Below, in pieces: positions 8,615 through 17,195 of a DNA stretch of 37,906 nt. The stretch lies in contig WFTS01000041.1 of NCBI GenBank assembly GCA_015485385.1, positions 1 through 37,906 on the forward strand, in the 5' to 3' direction. Position 1 is the first letter of the stretch; every line of letters starts with the position of its first letter. Origin of the DNA: Kordiimonadales bacterium. Lineage in GTDB: Bacteria > Pseudomonadota > Alphaproteobacteria > Sphingomonadales > Kordiimonadaceae. The position numbers and the translations under genes are program-made. The notes beneath the pieces are model-generated. The model made no database searches and was not told where the DNA came from. It was given only the letters and a program-made list of their open reading frames with translations.

Positions 8615-10294
8615 ATGTCTATTGAGTTTGGAAATACGGAGCTGACAGAGTTGACGCCCCGTATTGCAGTGATCGGGGTTGGCGGTGCAGGCTGCAACGC
8701 GGTCAATAACATGATATCTGCTGAGCTTCAGGGGGTCGATTTTGTTGTTGCGAACACTGACGCTCAGTCGCTTGCTACATCAAGCGCGGATAACCGCTTG
8801 CAGCTTGGTGTTCAGATCACGCAAGGCCTAGGTGCTGGATCACAGCCCAAAGTGGGCGCTGCGGCCGCGGAAGAAGCCGTTGATACCATCGACGACATGT
8901 TAAACGGTTGCCATATGGCGTTTGTAACCGCTGGTATGGGCGGCGGCACAGGCACGGGCGCAGCCCCGGTGATTGCACGCCGGGCACGCGACAAAGGTAT
9001 CCTGACGGTCGGTGTTGTCACCAAGCCATTTCAGTTTGAGGGTGGCCGCCGTATGAAAATAGCGGATGCGGGCATTGCTGAGTTGGCAGAGCATGTGGAT
9101 ACGCTGATCATCATTCCTAACCAGAACTTGTTCCGGGTAGCTGACGAACGGACCACCTTTGCCGACGCTTTCAATATGGCCGATGAAGTATTGCATTCAG
9201 GCGTGCGAGGGATCACTGATTTGATGGTGATGCCGGGTTTGATCAACCTTGATTTTGCCGATGTACGCACCGTGATGTCTGAAATGGGTAAAGCCATGAT
9301 GGGCACGGGCGAGGCAGAAGGTGATAGCCGTGCGCAAGACGCCGCTGCGGCTGCGATTTCAAACCCGCTTCTTGAAGAAGCTTCGCTTCAAGGCGCAAAG
9401 GGCGTGATCATCAATGTCACCGGCGGCATGGATATGACGCTTTATGAAGTTGATGAAGCCGTTAATATGGTACGGGATCAAGCCGATGAAGACGCGTTGA
9501 TTGTCTTTGGCTCGGCTTTTAGCCAGGATTTGGAAGGTAAGCTGCGTGTATCTGTCGTGGCGACAGGCATTGAAGGTGGTGCTGCTGCGATCGAAACCCC
9601 ACAGCCAACCCGGACGGTTGTTGCGGAACCAAAATCTTTCGGTACATCCGCAGCTGCGGCCCCTGAAGCAGCCTCTGAGACAGAAGCTAATGCTTCTGAG
9701 GCTGAGGACGCAGCAGCAGGACAAGACACCGGTGTTGAAGCAAATGCGTCAACTCCAAGTTCAACAGAAGCCGTTGATGAAACAGAGGAAGCCGTTCCTG
9801 CGGCGGAACCATTTGAAATGCAGGTCGATACTGTGTCTGATACAGTAGATATACCTGATACGTCTCCTGAAGAAGACCTTGAAGCTCGTGCTGTTGCCGC
9901 AAAAGGGACCGAGCCGTTTGTTTCAGATGCGCCGATGGTGCCAAAAGCCAGTGCTAACGCCCCTTTGGCAGAGGCTGATACTGCAGCAGTGGACAGCTAT
10001 ACTAATAGCGAAAATAGCTCTAGCACTGAAATACAGGAACCAGAAGCGGAGGCTCCAAGTGAGCCAGCGCCCAAGCGGTCCCTGTTTCAGGTGATGACAG
10101 CAGGCCTTCGCAGTCAAGACCCCGACGAGGGGGATCAGGCGCAAAGCCAGTCGGCCTCCAATGATGCCGGACCTCAAGAGCCTGTTGAGGCCGCGCCGTC
10201 TGTAGGCGGGGTGACAGATGCTGATCGTCCGGCTCCCAAAACGGAAAAAGACCAGCTTGAAATTCCAAGCTTTTTACGCCGTCAGCAAAATTAA
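8615..10294 (+). CDS. ftsZ: Cell division protein FtsZ
   Basis: FtsZ is the tubulin-like GTPase that forms the division ring. The GTPase domain carries the tubulin signature GGGTGTG (about residues 109-115), the upstream [13 protein letters not shown] glycine loop and the T7-loop stretch NLDFADV. After about residue 330 comes a linker of roughly 215 residues rich in Ala, Glu, Ser and Pro. The protein ends with [11 protein letters not shown], the conserved C-terminal peptide that binds FtsA and other partners in alphaproteobacteria. GGAGG at 8602-8606 is 8 bases from ATG 8615 but only 2 from ATG 8609, so 8615 is chosen (559 residues). A terminator follows 51 bases downstream. Confidence 0.98.
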   Translation: MSIEFGNTELTELTPRIAVIGVGGAGCNAVNNMISAELQGVDFVVANTDAQSLATSSADNRLQLGVQITQGLGAGSQPKVGAAAAEEAVDTIDDMLNGCHMAFVTAGMGGGTGTGAAPVIARRARDKGILTVGVVTKPFQFEGGRRMKIADAGIAELAEHVDTLIIIPNQNLFRVADERTTFADAFNMADEVLHSGVRGITDLMVMPGLINLDFADVRTVMSEMGKAMMGTGEAEGDSRAQDAAAAAISNPLLEEASLQGAKGVIINVTGGMDMTLYEVDEAVNMVRDQADEDALIVFGSAFSQDLEGKLRVSVVATGIEGGAAAIETPQPTRTVVAEPKSFGTSAAAAPEAASETEANASEAEDAAAGQDTGVEANASTPSSTEAVDETEEAVPAAEPFEMQVDTVSDTVDIPDTSPEEDLEARAVAAKGTEPFVSDAPMVPKASANAPLAEADTAAVDSYTNSENSSSTEIQEPEAEAPSEPAPKRSLFQVMTAGLRSQDPDEGDQAQSQSASNDAGPQEPVEAAPSVGGVTDADRPAPKTEKDQLEIPSFLRRQQN

Positions 10295-10345
10295 AACTCA
10301 AGGCTTCTGAGAGACCAGTGGCCTAAACATCTATTTCCTAAGCTT

Positions 10346-10372
10346 GCCGGGCCTTGTGCCCGGCGTTTTTTT
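10346..10372 (+). terminator. Intrinsic terminator after ftsZ
   Basis: A perfect 7-bp GC stem, GCCGGGC (10346-10352) and GCCCGGC (10358-10364), encloses a 5-base loop and is followed by GTTTTTTT. It has the form of a rho-independent terminator for + strand transcripts and probably ends the dcw operon. The convergent moaE gene ends 56 bases further on. Confidence 0.93.
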
Positions 10373-10427
10373 GCAGTTCCTTATTGGTGTGGTTGCTATT
10401 GGAAAGACTATAAATACAAATGAGGCT

Positions 10428-10874
10428 CTATCGCCAGCGGTCAAGCGCGCTGGTGTCGCTGTCTTTGGCGTCAACCCATTTTGTTTCGCCTCCGGTATCT
10501 TCTTTTTTCCAGAAGGGCGCTTGGGATTTTAGAAAATCCATTAGAAACTCTGCGGCTTCAAACGCGGCTTTTCTGTGCGCAGACGCCGTGATAACCAGTA
10601 CGATGTTATCGCCGGGCATCAGCGTGCCGTAGCGGTGTATTATTGTGCAACCTGCCAACGGCCAGCGGGTTTCTGCCTTGGCGGCAATGCGGGCAAGTTC
10701 GGCTTCAGTCATGCCGGGATAATGCTCTAACGTCATGCTGTTTAAGCTACCGTCCATGTCACGCACTGTGCCAGTGAAAGTGACAAATGCACCCATATCC
10801 GTGCGGCCTGCGCGCAATAGGTCAAGCTCTTCGGATAAATTGAAGTTTTCTTGCTGAACCAGAATGCGCGCCAT
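10428..10874 (-). CDS. moaE: Molybdopterin synthase catalytic subunit MoaE
   Basis: MoaE is the large subunit of molybdopterin synthase, which transfers sulfur from thiocarboxylated MoaD to precursor Z (cPMP). The 148-residue length matches the family. GAFVTFTGTVRD and LEHYPGMTEAE are near the N-terminal half, and IIHRYGTLMPGDNIVLV with ASAHRKAAFEAAEFLMD is in the second half. The catalytic lysine segment LKSQAPFWKKE follows. It starts one base after the moaD stop, so the two subunits are co-translated. It is the last gene of the leftward uvrC-pgsA-moaD-moaE operon and converges on ftsZ. Confidence 0.96.
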   Translation of the reverse strand: MARILVQQENFNLSEELDLLRAGRTDMGAFVTFTGTVRDMDGSLNSMTLEHYPGMTEAELARIAAKAETRWPLAGCTIIHRYGTLMPGDNIVLVITASAHRKAAFEAAEFLMDFLKSQAPFWKKEDTGGETKWVDAKDSDTSALDRWR

Positions 10875-10875
10875 A

Positions 10876-11127
10876 TCAGCCGCCTGTCACTGGTGGGAAG
10901 AAAGCGATTTCATCGCTGTTGCTGATGGGGTGGTCAGGCCGCGCATGAAGCTGGTTAACGGCGACCCGCACCATTTTGGTATCTTTAAAGACTGTAGCAA
11001 AATTTTCGCCGCGTGATACCAAGTGAGATAGTAAGCCCGCAACCGTGTTAATTTCGTCTGGGAGTTCATAGGCTTCTCCCGACATACCGATCGCCTCGCG
11101 TACACTTGCAAAATACACTAGCTGCAT
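10876..11127 (-). CDS. moaD: Molybdopterin synthase sulfur carrier subunit MoaD
   Basis: MoaD is the ubiquitin-fold sulfur carrier of molybdopterin synthase. Its C-terminal glycine is adenylated by MoeB and thiocarboxylated before inserting into MoaE. The 83 residues begin MQLVYFASVREAIG, typical of the first beta strand and helix, and end FFPPVTGG with the obligatory Gly-Gly tail. It lies 3 bases after the pgsA stop and 1 base before moaE. The family assignment is firm because of the terminal GG and the moaE neighbour. Confidence 0.95.
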   Translation of the reverse strand: MQLVYFASVREAIGMSGEAYELPDEINTVAGLLSHLVSRGENFATVFKDTKMVRVAVNQLHARPDHPISNSDEIAFFPPVTGG

Positions 11128-11130
11128 GGC

Positions 11131-11682
11131 TTAGACCATATGCTTGAGGCCGGCGCGCAGGTAGTCAATGCCGGTATATAGGGTCAAAACAGCCGCGACC
11201 CATAATAAGCCAAGGCCAATTTCTTGTGCAGGGATACCAAGTTCCGGCGCGCCCTCGGTCCATACAAGTGCTCCAAGTGCAACCATTTGAACAGTAGTTT
11301 TCCATTTGGCAAGAACCGTGACCGGCACGCTAACCTGTGCACCGGCAAGAAATTCTCTAAGGCCAGATACAAGCAGTTCGCGGCACATGATAATCACTGC
11401 AGCGACCACATGAATACCGTCTACCCAGCCGATATGTACCACCATAATAATCACTGCGCCGACCATTAATTTATCGGCGATTGGATCTAGAAACTGGCCA
11501 ATTTTAGAAACGGATTGTGTGGCCCGCGCTAAATAACCATCAAAAAAGTCGGTGATTCCTGCCAGCGTGAAGGTGACAAATGCGATATGGCTGCCAAGGG
11601 GCTGGTCCATGAAAAAGGATGCCACCAAAAGCGGGATAACAAAGATCCGCGACAGTGTGAGAATATTCGGCAGGTTCCACAT
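11131..11682 (-). CDS. pgsA: CDP-diacylglycerol--glycerol-3-phosphate 3-phosphatidyltransferase
   Basis: PgsA makes phosphatidylglycerol phosphate from CDP-diacylglycerol and glycerol-3-phosphate in the inner membrane. The 183 residues open with MWNLPNILTLSRI, the classic PgsA N terminus. The CDP-alcohol phosphatidyltransferase motif is complete at about residues 45-70 (DFFDGYLAR, then GQFLDPIAD), providing the four metal-binding aspartates. Several hydrophobic segments follow. The uvrC-pgsA pairing, with a 64-base gap here, is common in proteobacteria. Phosphatidylserine synthase is less likely given the length and N terminus. Confidence 0.95.
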   Translation of the reverse strand: MWNLPNILTLSRIFVIPLLVASFFMDQPLGSHIAFVTFTLAGITDFFDGYLARATQSVSKIGQFLDPIADKLMVGAVIIMVVHIGWVDGIHVVAAVIIMCRELLVSGLREFLAGAQVSVPVTVLAKWKTTVQMVALGALVWTEGAPELGIPAQEIGLGLLWVAAVLTLYTGIDYLRAGLKHMV

Positions 11683-11746
11683 GGTATTTTATCTCAATTC
11701 AAACGAAGATGCTGCGTCACCATAAGGAAATGTAGCATAAGGTCAA

Positions 11747-13597
11747 TCACTCGTGAAAATGATCGTAAATTTGCTGCGCTGTGGTTTTTGATATGCCGTC
11801 AACGCTTTCTAAATCTCGTACATCTGCGCCTATCACCGCCTTAGCAGAGCCAAAATGGTGTAACAGAGCCTTTTTACGCTTAGCACCAACACCCGGCACA
11901 TCGTCCAGCGGAGATTTTTTAATATCGGCGCTGCGCCTTGCCCGGTGTGTGCCAATGGCGAATCGGTGCGCTTCATCGCGTAATCTTTGGAGATAATATA
12001 ACACAGGATCAGTGAGAGGGACCGTAAATGTTTTACGGCCCGGCATATGAAATTGCTCACGACCAGCGTGGCGGTCAGGCCCTTTCGATATGGCGACAAC
12101 TGTGATCCCGCTGATACCAAGTTCGGTCAGGATTTCCATAACCGATGATAATTGGCCTTTGCCGCCGTCAATCAACAAGACATCGGGCCAATGGCCACGT
12201 TCACGGCTGGCATCCTCTTTCATTAAGCGCGTGAAGCGGCGCTGCATCACTTCACGCATCATGGCAAAGTCGTCGCCTGGTGTTAACAGTTCAGATTTGA
12301 TGTTAAATTTGCGGTAGCTGTTTTTCAGGAACCCATCTGGACCGGCCACCACCATGCCGCCTACGGCGTTGGTTCCTTGTATGTGGCTGTTGTCATATAT
12401 CTCGATGCGCTGTGGTGGCTCTGGCATATGAAATAAATCTGCGACACCAGATAACAGTTTGGCTTGGTTTGCACTTTCAGCCATGCGGCGCTCTAAAGCT
12501 TCACGCGCGTTGCGGCTGGCTTCTTTGACAACCTCGGCCTTCTTGCCTCTCTGCGGTACTGAAATGCCGACCTTACGCCCCATACGCGTACTGAGGGCGT
12601 CCGAGAGTAGATTTTGGTCCGGAACGGTGTGAGAGATCAACACAAGTTTGGGAGCGGGTTTGTTATCATAAAATTGGCTCAGAAATGCACCAAGGACCGT
12701 TTCGATTTTGTCTGATTTATCATGTTTTGGAAAATAAGCGTGGTGGCCCCAATTTTGTCCGGCACGGAAGAAAAATACTTGGATCGCAACTTTGCCAGCG
12801 ACAGTCTCGGCAGCTATGATATCGCCGTCATTGATCATGGCGTTCACCATCGACTGATGACTTTGCACTTGCGTGAGTGCATTGAGCCTGTCGCGGTAAA
12901 GTGCAGCAGTTTCATAGTCCAGTGTATCGCTGGCTGTTTGCATTGATGCCGCGAACTTTTTTTGAATGTTAGAGGATTTTCCTTCAAGGAAGGCGCGGGC
13001 TTCGCTGACCATATCAGCATAATCTTGACGGCTAACTTTACCAACACATGGGCCTGAGCACCGTTTGATTTGGTGCAGCAAGCAAACCCGTGTGCGGGTC
13101 TCTAGCGTATTGTCTGTGCAAGACCGTAATTGAAAAACCTTTTGTAAAATATTCAGCGTGCGGTTTACCGAACTTACGCTGGCAAAAGGCCCGTAATATT
13201 GCCCGTTATATTTTCGTCTACCACGGTGCTTGGTTATTTGAGGCCATTCATGGTCGCGCAATAAAATATAGGGGAAAGATTTATCGTCTTTTAAAAGCAC
13301 ATTGTAGGGCGGCTTGAAGCGCTTGATCAGAGAGGCTTCTAACAGGAGGGCTTCCCCCTCTGTGCGCGTGGTGACAAAAACCATCGATTGGGTGGCCGCA
13401 ACCATGCGCTGCAACCTGTGCGGCAATCGGTTCGTGTGGGTGTAAGAAACAATTCGCTTCTTTATGCTTTTGGCCTTGCCAACATATAAAACATCTCCGT
13501 GAGCGGAGAGCATGCGGTAAACACCCGGGGCGGTGGGTGCTGTTTTGACATAATCCCTGATCACAGTGACGCCAGATGTTAGAATACTTTCGCTCAA
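11747..13597 (-). CDS. uvrC: Excinuclease ABC subunit C
   Basis: UvrC makes the two incisions flanking a DNA lesion in nucleotide excision repair, after UvrAB recognition. The 616-residue protein has an N-terminal GIY-YIG nuclease domain (APGVYRMLSAHGDVLYVGKA). A cysteine-bearing stretch contains LLHQIKRCSGPCVG, and a UVR motif follows around DYETAALYRDRL. The C-terminal RNase H-like endonuclease region includes EIYDNSHIQGTNAVGGMVV and LLIDGGKGQL. The tail carries helix-hairpin-helix repeats (DDVPGVGAKRKKALL and LESVDGISKTTAQ). It is the promoter-proximal gene of the uvrC-pgsA-moaD-moaE operon. Confidence 0.98.
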   Translation of the reverse strand: MSESILTSGVTVIRDYVKTAPTAPGVYRMLSAHGDVLYVGKAKSIKKRIVSYTHTNRLPHRLQRMVAATQSMVFVTTRTEGEALLLEASLIKRFKPPYNVLLKDDKSFPYILLRDHEWPQITKHRGRRKYNGQYYGPFASVSSVNRTLNILQKVFQLRSCTDNTLETRTRVCLLHQIKRCSGPCVGKVSRQDYADMVSEARAFLEGKSSNIQKKFAASMQTASDTLDYETAALYRDRLNALTQVQSHQSMVNAMINDGDIIAAETVAGKVAIQVFFFRAGQNWGHHAYFPKHDKSDKIETVLGAFLSQFYDNKPAPKLVLISHTVPDQNLLSDALSTRMGRKVGISVPQRGKKAEVVKEASRNAREALERRMAESANQAKLLSGVADLFHMPEPPQRIEIYDNSHIQGTNAVGGMVVAGPDGFLKNSYRKFNIKSELLTPGDDFAMMREVMQRRFTRLMKEDASRERGHWPDVLLIDGGKGQLSSVMEILTELGISGITVVAISKGPDRHAGREQFHMPGRKTFTVPLTDPVLYYLQRLRDEAHRFAIGTHRARRSADIKKSPLDDVPGVGAKRKKALLHHFGSAKAVIGADVRDLESVDGISKTTAQQIYDHFHE

Positions 13598-13969
13598 ATC
13601 GACGGCCTTTTCTGTTAAGTGCTTTGTATTGTTGTATTATCTGGCGAGAGAATCAATCAATCAGTTGTCCCTGAAATAGTCCAAAAAAAGATTTCCACTT
13701 AATCTGTGGATAAGTCTGTGTGCAACCCTTGTCACAATTATGTAATATGGCTGTAACACTTGTGTTTCTGCAGATTGCCTATTTTTTAGGCAATTTTCCT
13801 AAGTCATTGATTTATATAGGGTCAAGTGCCACCAAGAAGAAAATTTTAGGCAATTAACATTTGTTATCTTGTCGAAGGAAACCGATTATGGCAGCAACAG
13901 GGCTGGTGTGCACAACTCTTTTGCCTTCATCGTTGATTTCACTTGAAAAAACCAAATGTTACCAACTTG
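13598..13969. other. Intergenic region between folB and uvrC
   Basis: No convincing gene is present in these 372 bases. The region is AT-rich and should contain the uvrC promoter on the - strand and the folB 3' end. It holds a perfect consensus DnaA-box sequence, TGTGGATAA (13705-13713). It also holds an 8-bp hairpin (13774-13794) and two copies of TTTTAGGCAATT at 13784-13795 and 13844-13855. A short + strand reading frame from 13861 overlaps folB antisense and looks non-coding. Confidence 0.6.
13774..13794 (+). repeat. Hairpin with TTTTAGGCAATT repeated downstream
   Basis: ATTGCCTA (13774-13781) pairs perfectly with TAGGCAAT (13787-13794) around a 5-T loop, and TTTTCC follows. The right arm recurs 60 bases downstream as TTTTAGGCAATT (13844-13855) without a partner arm. 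It could be a terminator or an operator for a regulator of uvrC. No transcript is known to end here, so the function is open. Confidence 0.45.
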
Positions 13970-14392
13970 TTAAGGATGTTTGTGACGCTCGATTTCGACG
14001 CCGACGCTTGCGGCCCCTTCAACGGCTTCCAGTTTTTCAACTTTCACCCGGGCGCCGATCACACGCATATCCTCTAGTGCCATATCCGCTATCTTTTCGG
14101 CCAATGTTTCCACTAAATTGATGTGCCCGGCTGAAATGATTTTCTGAATATTGAGCACTATATCATTGTAGCAAACCACATTGCCGAGCTGGTCATTGTG
14201 CGCAGTATCTTCTTGAACTGACAAATCTACGCTTATGCGCACTTTTTGGTGTGTATCTTTTTCGTGCTCCCAAACGCCGATCTGAGCATCGACCACATAG
14301 TCTCGCACAAAAATATGGCGTACCGAGCGTGTTGCATCGGCGTAAGGCAGATGATGGATATTCGTGGGACTTGTTGTTTCGTTCTTTGCCAC
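13970..14392 (-). CDS. folB: Dihydroneopterin aldolase
   Basis: FolB cleaves dihydroneopterin to 6-hydroxymethyl-dihydropterin in folate synthesis. The core begins at IFVRDYVVDAQIGVWEHEK. VCYNDIVLNIQKII supplies a conserved tyrosine region, and LVETLAEKIADMAL carries the substrate-binding glutamate. GARVKVEKLEAVEGAASVGVEI forms the final strands. The start is uncertain. GTG 14392 has AGAGG ten bases upstream, right after the neighbouring SDR stop, and gives 140 residues. ATG 14428 would overlap that gene by 31 bases and give 152 residues. The SDR upstream may serve pterin metabolism too. Confidence 0.9.
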   Translation of the reverse strand: MAKNETTSPTNIHHLPYADATRSVRHIFVRDYVVDAQIGVWEHEKDTHQKVRISVDLSVQEDTAHNDQLGNVVCYNDIVLNIQKIISAGHINLVETLAEKIADMALEDMRVIGARVKVEKLEAVEGAASVGVEIERHKHP

Positions 14393-14397
14393 TGGTT

Positions 14398-15162
14398 TTA
14401 ATCCTCTGGAATATCCGCTGTACGCCACGCCAAATGCTGGCCGCCATCAAGCGCTATCATTTGCCCTGTCATAGAGGGGGCTTCAAGAATAAAATGTACA
14501 GCCTGAGCGATTTCTTGTGGGCTTGGGCCGATCTTTAAGGGGACAGAAGCAGCCTCAGCCTCAAACTCATGCTGTGTTTGCTGATGGTTGGGCAGGGTCG
14601 GGCCAGGGCCGACAGCATTGACCCGGATATTTGGTGCCAGAGCCTGCGCAGCGGTGCGCGTTGCTGTCCATAAGCCAGATTTAGCCAGTGTATAAGATAA
14701 ATACTGTGGATTTAGCTTCAAAACCCGCTGATCAATCATATTGATAACCACGCCTTTATGGTCGCGTGGTAAGGCTTGGGCAAAGTGCTGCATCAACATT
14801 AGCGGCGCCAAAAGATTGACCTTCTGGTGTTGCTCCCAGCTATGGACAGTAAAATCAGTCAGGGTATCTTTTTCGAAAATAGAGGCGTTATTGACGAGAA
14901 TATCAATCGGTAGCCCCAGTGCGTTTGAAGCCTTTTCTACCAAACTAGATACGGCGATTTCGTCGATAAGGTTCGCGCTTACTGATGCCGCCCGCCCACC
15001 ATTTTGTGTGATCTCAGCAACTACGGCGTCTGCAGCGTTTGCTGATCCGTGATAATGTACCGCTACAGCAATATCGGCAGCCCCTAACGAAAGCGCGACC
15101 GCACGACCAATGCGGTGGCCCGCCCCGGTAACCAGTGCGGCGGCGTAAGTGGGGGGGCTCAA
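14398..15162 (-). CDS. SDR-family oxidoreductase, pteridine reductase/FolM-like
   Basis: This is a short-chain dehydrogenase with the classical Rossmann fold. The cofactor loop is TGAGHRIGRA near residues 12-21, where the Arg after the glycine loop suggests NADPH. NNASIF is the NNAG-like motif and YTLAKSG supplies the catalytic Tyr and Lys. The usual catalytic serine position is replaced by the INMIDQRV region, a change seen in pteridine-reductase-like members. Its 254-residue length and its place directly upstream of folB favour a dihydropteridine or dihydromonapterin reductase role, but the substrate is inferred. It overlaps the antiporter gene by four bases. Confidence 0.8.
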   Translation of the reverse strand: MSPPTYAAALVTGAGHRIGRAVALSLGAADIAVAVHYHGSANAADAVVAEITQNGGRAASVSANLIDEIAVSSLVEKASNALGLPIDILVNNASIFEKDTLTDFTVHSWEQHQKVNLLAPLMLMQHFAQALPRDHKGVVINMIDQRVLKLNPQYLSYTLAKSGLWTATRTAAQALAPNIRVNAVGPGPTLPNHQQTQHEFEAEAASVPLKIGPSPQEIAQAVHFILEAPSMTGQMIALDGGQHLAWRTADIPED

Positions 15163-16172
15163 TGCGCCGCTCCAATCATTTCTTCGCTATGGTGATCCAT
15201 TTCCATGCCCATGGCCGCAGCGCTGCCTTCGCTGTTGCTTAGGTAAAAGATATAGCCGACATATAAGCCAACCATAGCGACACCAGCCAGTTTGCCAACT
15301 TTAGAACGCATGGTGCAAAATGGGATTAATAGCATTGCAGAGGCCAACATAACCCACAGATCGACTTCGAGGAAGCTATCGGGTACGGGGACATTACCAA
15401 CAATGGTCGTAATACCCATGATACCTAAAAGATTAAATAAGTTAGAGCCAATCACATTTCCTACCGCCACGTCACAGTGGCCGCGTACAGCTGCGACAAG
15501 GGCTGTGACAAGTTCAGGTAAACTGGTGCCAAGAGCGACAAGTGTAAGGCCGATAACAGCTTCTGAAACCCCATAACTCATGGCAATATCAACGGCACCG
15601 ACCACCAATAGGTCTGCTCCAATGCCTAAACCGATTAGCCCGCCAATCACTAAAACAGCCGACAAGGCATAACTATCTGGCACTTCTAAAATGTCATCTG
15701 CACTACACATGGATTGCTCGGTCGCAGGTATAGTTTTGGCACGCATGCCTGAATAAATGAGGAACAAGGCGAGGAAGGACAGTAAAACAACCCCTTCATC
15801 CGCCCCTAGAGTGCCTTTGAAGGCAAGGCCAATGAAAAGCACAGTAACAACCAGCATGATGACCAAGTTGCGCCCTAAGCGCGGAGCATCGCAGGTCATG
15901 GGAGCTATGATTGCAGGCAGACCCACCACCAAAAGGACATTGGCGATATTCGAGCCCACAACATTGCCAAGCGCAAGTGTTGGAGCACCCTTAAGCACAG
16001 CGTCAACGCCGACAACCAGTTCGGGTGCCGATGTGCCAAACGCAACAACTGTTAGTCCGATAATCAGCTTAGAAATGCCAGCCCGCTGAGCAAGCGAAAC
16101 GGCACCCCGTACCAAAAAGTCTCCGGCAAACACTAACAAAACCAGTCCGGCGACAACTTGAATATAGGCCAT
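15159..16172 (-). CDS. Calcium/sodium (or K+-dependent) cation antiporter, CaCA/YrbG family
   Basis: This inner-membrane antiporter of the CaCA superfamily has 337 residues and about ten hydrophobic segments. The two inverted alpha repeats are clear. AFGTSAPELVVG with GNVVGSNIANVLLVVG forms the first; ALGTSLPELVTAL with GNVIGSNLFNLLGIMG forms the second. The paired acidic residues in these repeats bind Ca2+/Na+ in known exchangers. The tail is unusual: it ends in a Met/His-rich stretch, MGMEMDHHSEEM, which might bind metal. It is the first gene of a leftward operon with the SDR and folB genes. True ion specificity cannot be read from the sequence. Confidence 0.92.
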   Translation of the reverse strand: MAYIQVVAGLVLLVFAGDFLVRGAVSLAQRAGISKLIIGLTVVAFGTSAPELVVGVDAVLKGAPTLALGNVVGSNIANVLLVVGLPAIIAPMTCDAPRLGRNLVIMLVVTVLFIGLAFKGTLGADEGVVLLSFLALFLIYSGMRAKTIPATEQSMCSADDILEVPDSYALSAVLVIGGLIGLGIGADLLVVGAVDIAMSYGVSEAVIGLTLVALGTSLPELVTALVAAVRGHCDVAVGNVIGSNLFNLLGIMGITTIVGNVPVPDSFLEVDLWVMLASAMLLIPFCTMRSKVGKLAGVAMVGLYVGYIFYLSNSEGSAAAMGMEMDHHSEEMIGAAH

Positions 16173-16256
16173 GTGGTATACGGGTCCTTACTTATCGTTG
16201 GCGCGACCAAAGCGCCGGTTTCAGCTTATATAGGGTCTCCGGCTATGAAATGGAAG

Positions 16257-17195
16257 TCAGTAGCCGATTTTCCTATTAAGCACATTGGTAACCTGCTGGC
16301 CGTCTTCAATATGCTTTATGTTTTCTAATATATAGTTAGCAGCCGTATCGGTACGTGTTATTGCGGCAATATGGGGAGTTATTATAACTTTTTTATGGCT
16401 CCAAAGTGGATGATCCTTCACGAGAGGCTCGTCAGGGACCACATCAAGAGTTGCGGCAGACAGATGGCCTCTGTCTAGGGCTTCCATCAGAGCGTCGATA
16501 TCGATCAGGCTCCCGCGTCCGGCATTTATAACCGATGCCCCTTTGGGCAAAAGGGTAAGCGTGTCGGCGTTTAATAGGCCTTTGGTGGCCTCGGTATCGG
16601 GTAGCATTCCGACCAGAATGTCGCTGCGAGCAAGAAAGCGTTCGAAGGCTTCTGCCCCAGTGAAATGGGTGACGGCGTCTTCGTCCGCCTTTGGGCTGTT
16701 TGACCATGCGCCAATGTCATACCCTAGTGGTTTTAGGGCTGCTGCGGCATGTTGGCCAAGCGCACCGTATCCCATGATACCAACACGCATGGCGCTTGCG
16801 GGTTTGGAATAGACACGTTTCCATTCGGCTTTCTTCATCTGGTCTAAGATAACGGGCATTTGCCTATGGTGCATCAAGACAGTCATCAAGACATACTCAG
16901 CCATGCCTTCCTTTAGCCCATCATCACTCATGCGAATGATCGGCAGGTCGTGAGGAACACTGGTATCATTTAGAATATGGTCGATACCTGCCCCTAGAGA
17001 GAATACAGCTTTTATATTCGGGTAGGCGGCTAACAGGCCTTTTTTTGCTTCCCACACGACGGCATATGCTGGGCCATCACACGGATCGCCCCAATCGGGG
17101 TAACTGCGAAACTCAAGCGATGGGTCAGCAGTAAGCAAAGCCTGCCGCCAAGCATCGTGCGGATATCCATCAAGATAAAACAGGATGCGGGTCAT
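16257..17195 (-). CDS. ghrA: D-2-hydroxyacid dehydrogenase, glyoxylate/hydroxypyruvate reductase A-like
   Basis: This 312-residue NAD(P)-dependent D-2-hydroxyacid dehydrogenase resembles GhrA, which reduces glyoxylate and hydroxypyruvate. The dinucleotide loop is GIMGYGALGQHAAAAL (G142, G144, G147). The catalytic triad is visible as Arg227 in NAGRGSLID, Glu256 in PDEPL and His275 in TPHIAAIT. The short N-terminal catalytic domain with FSLGAGIDHI fits the GhrA subgroup better than PdxB or SerA. Its start overlaps the stop of the upstream secreted-protein gene by four bases. The physiological substrate is inferred from family only. Confidence 0.88.
   Translation of the reverse strand: MTRILFYLDGYPHDAWRQALLTADPSLEFRSYPDWGDPCDGPAYAVVWEAKKGLLAAYPNIKAVFSLGAGIDHILNDTSVPHDLPIIRMSDDGLKEGMAEYVLMTVLMHHRQMPVILDQMKKAEWKRVYSKPASAMRVGIMGYGALGQHAAAALKPLGYDIGAWSNSPKADEDAVTHFTGAEAFERFLARSDILVGMLPDTEATKGLLNADTLTLLPKGASVINAGRGSLIDIDALMEALDRGHLSAATLDVVPDEPLVKDHPLWSHKKVIITPHIAAITRTDTAANYILENIKHIEDGQQVTNVLNRKIGY

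Noticed and set aside
9687..9944. - strand frame opposite the ftsZ linker
   Set aside because: It is Gln/Leu-rich, a by-product of the GCA/GAA-rich linker codons on the other strand.
13705..13713. Possible chromosomal replication origin because of a consensus DnaA box
   Set aside because: Only one box is visible, with no cluster of boxes and no typical origin genes nearby.
13861..14121. + strand open frame upstream of and opposite folB
   Set aside because: Its second half is antisense to conserved folB codons and Arg-rich; no ribosome site is visible.
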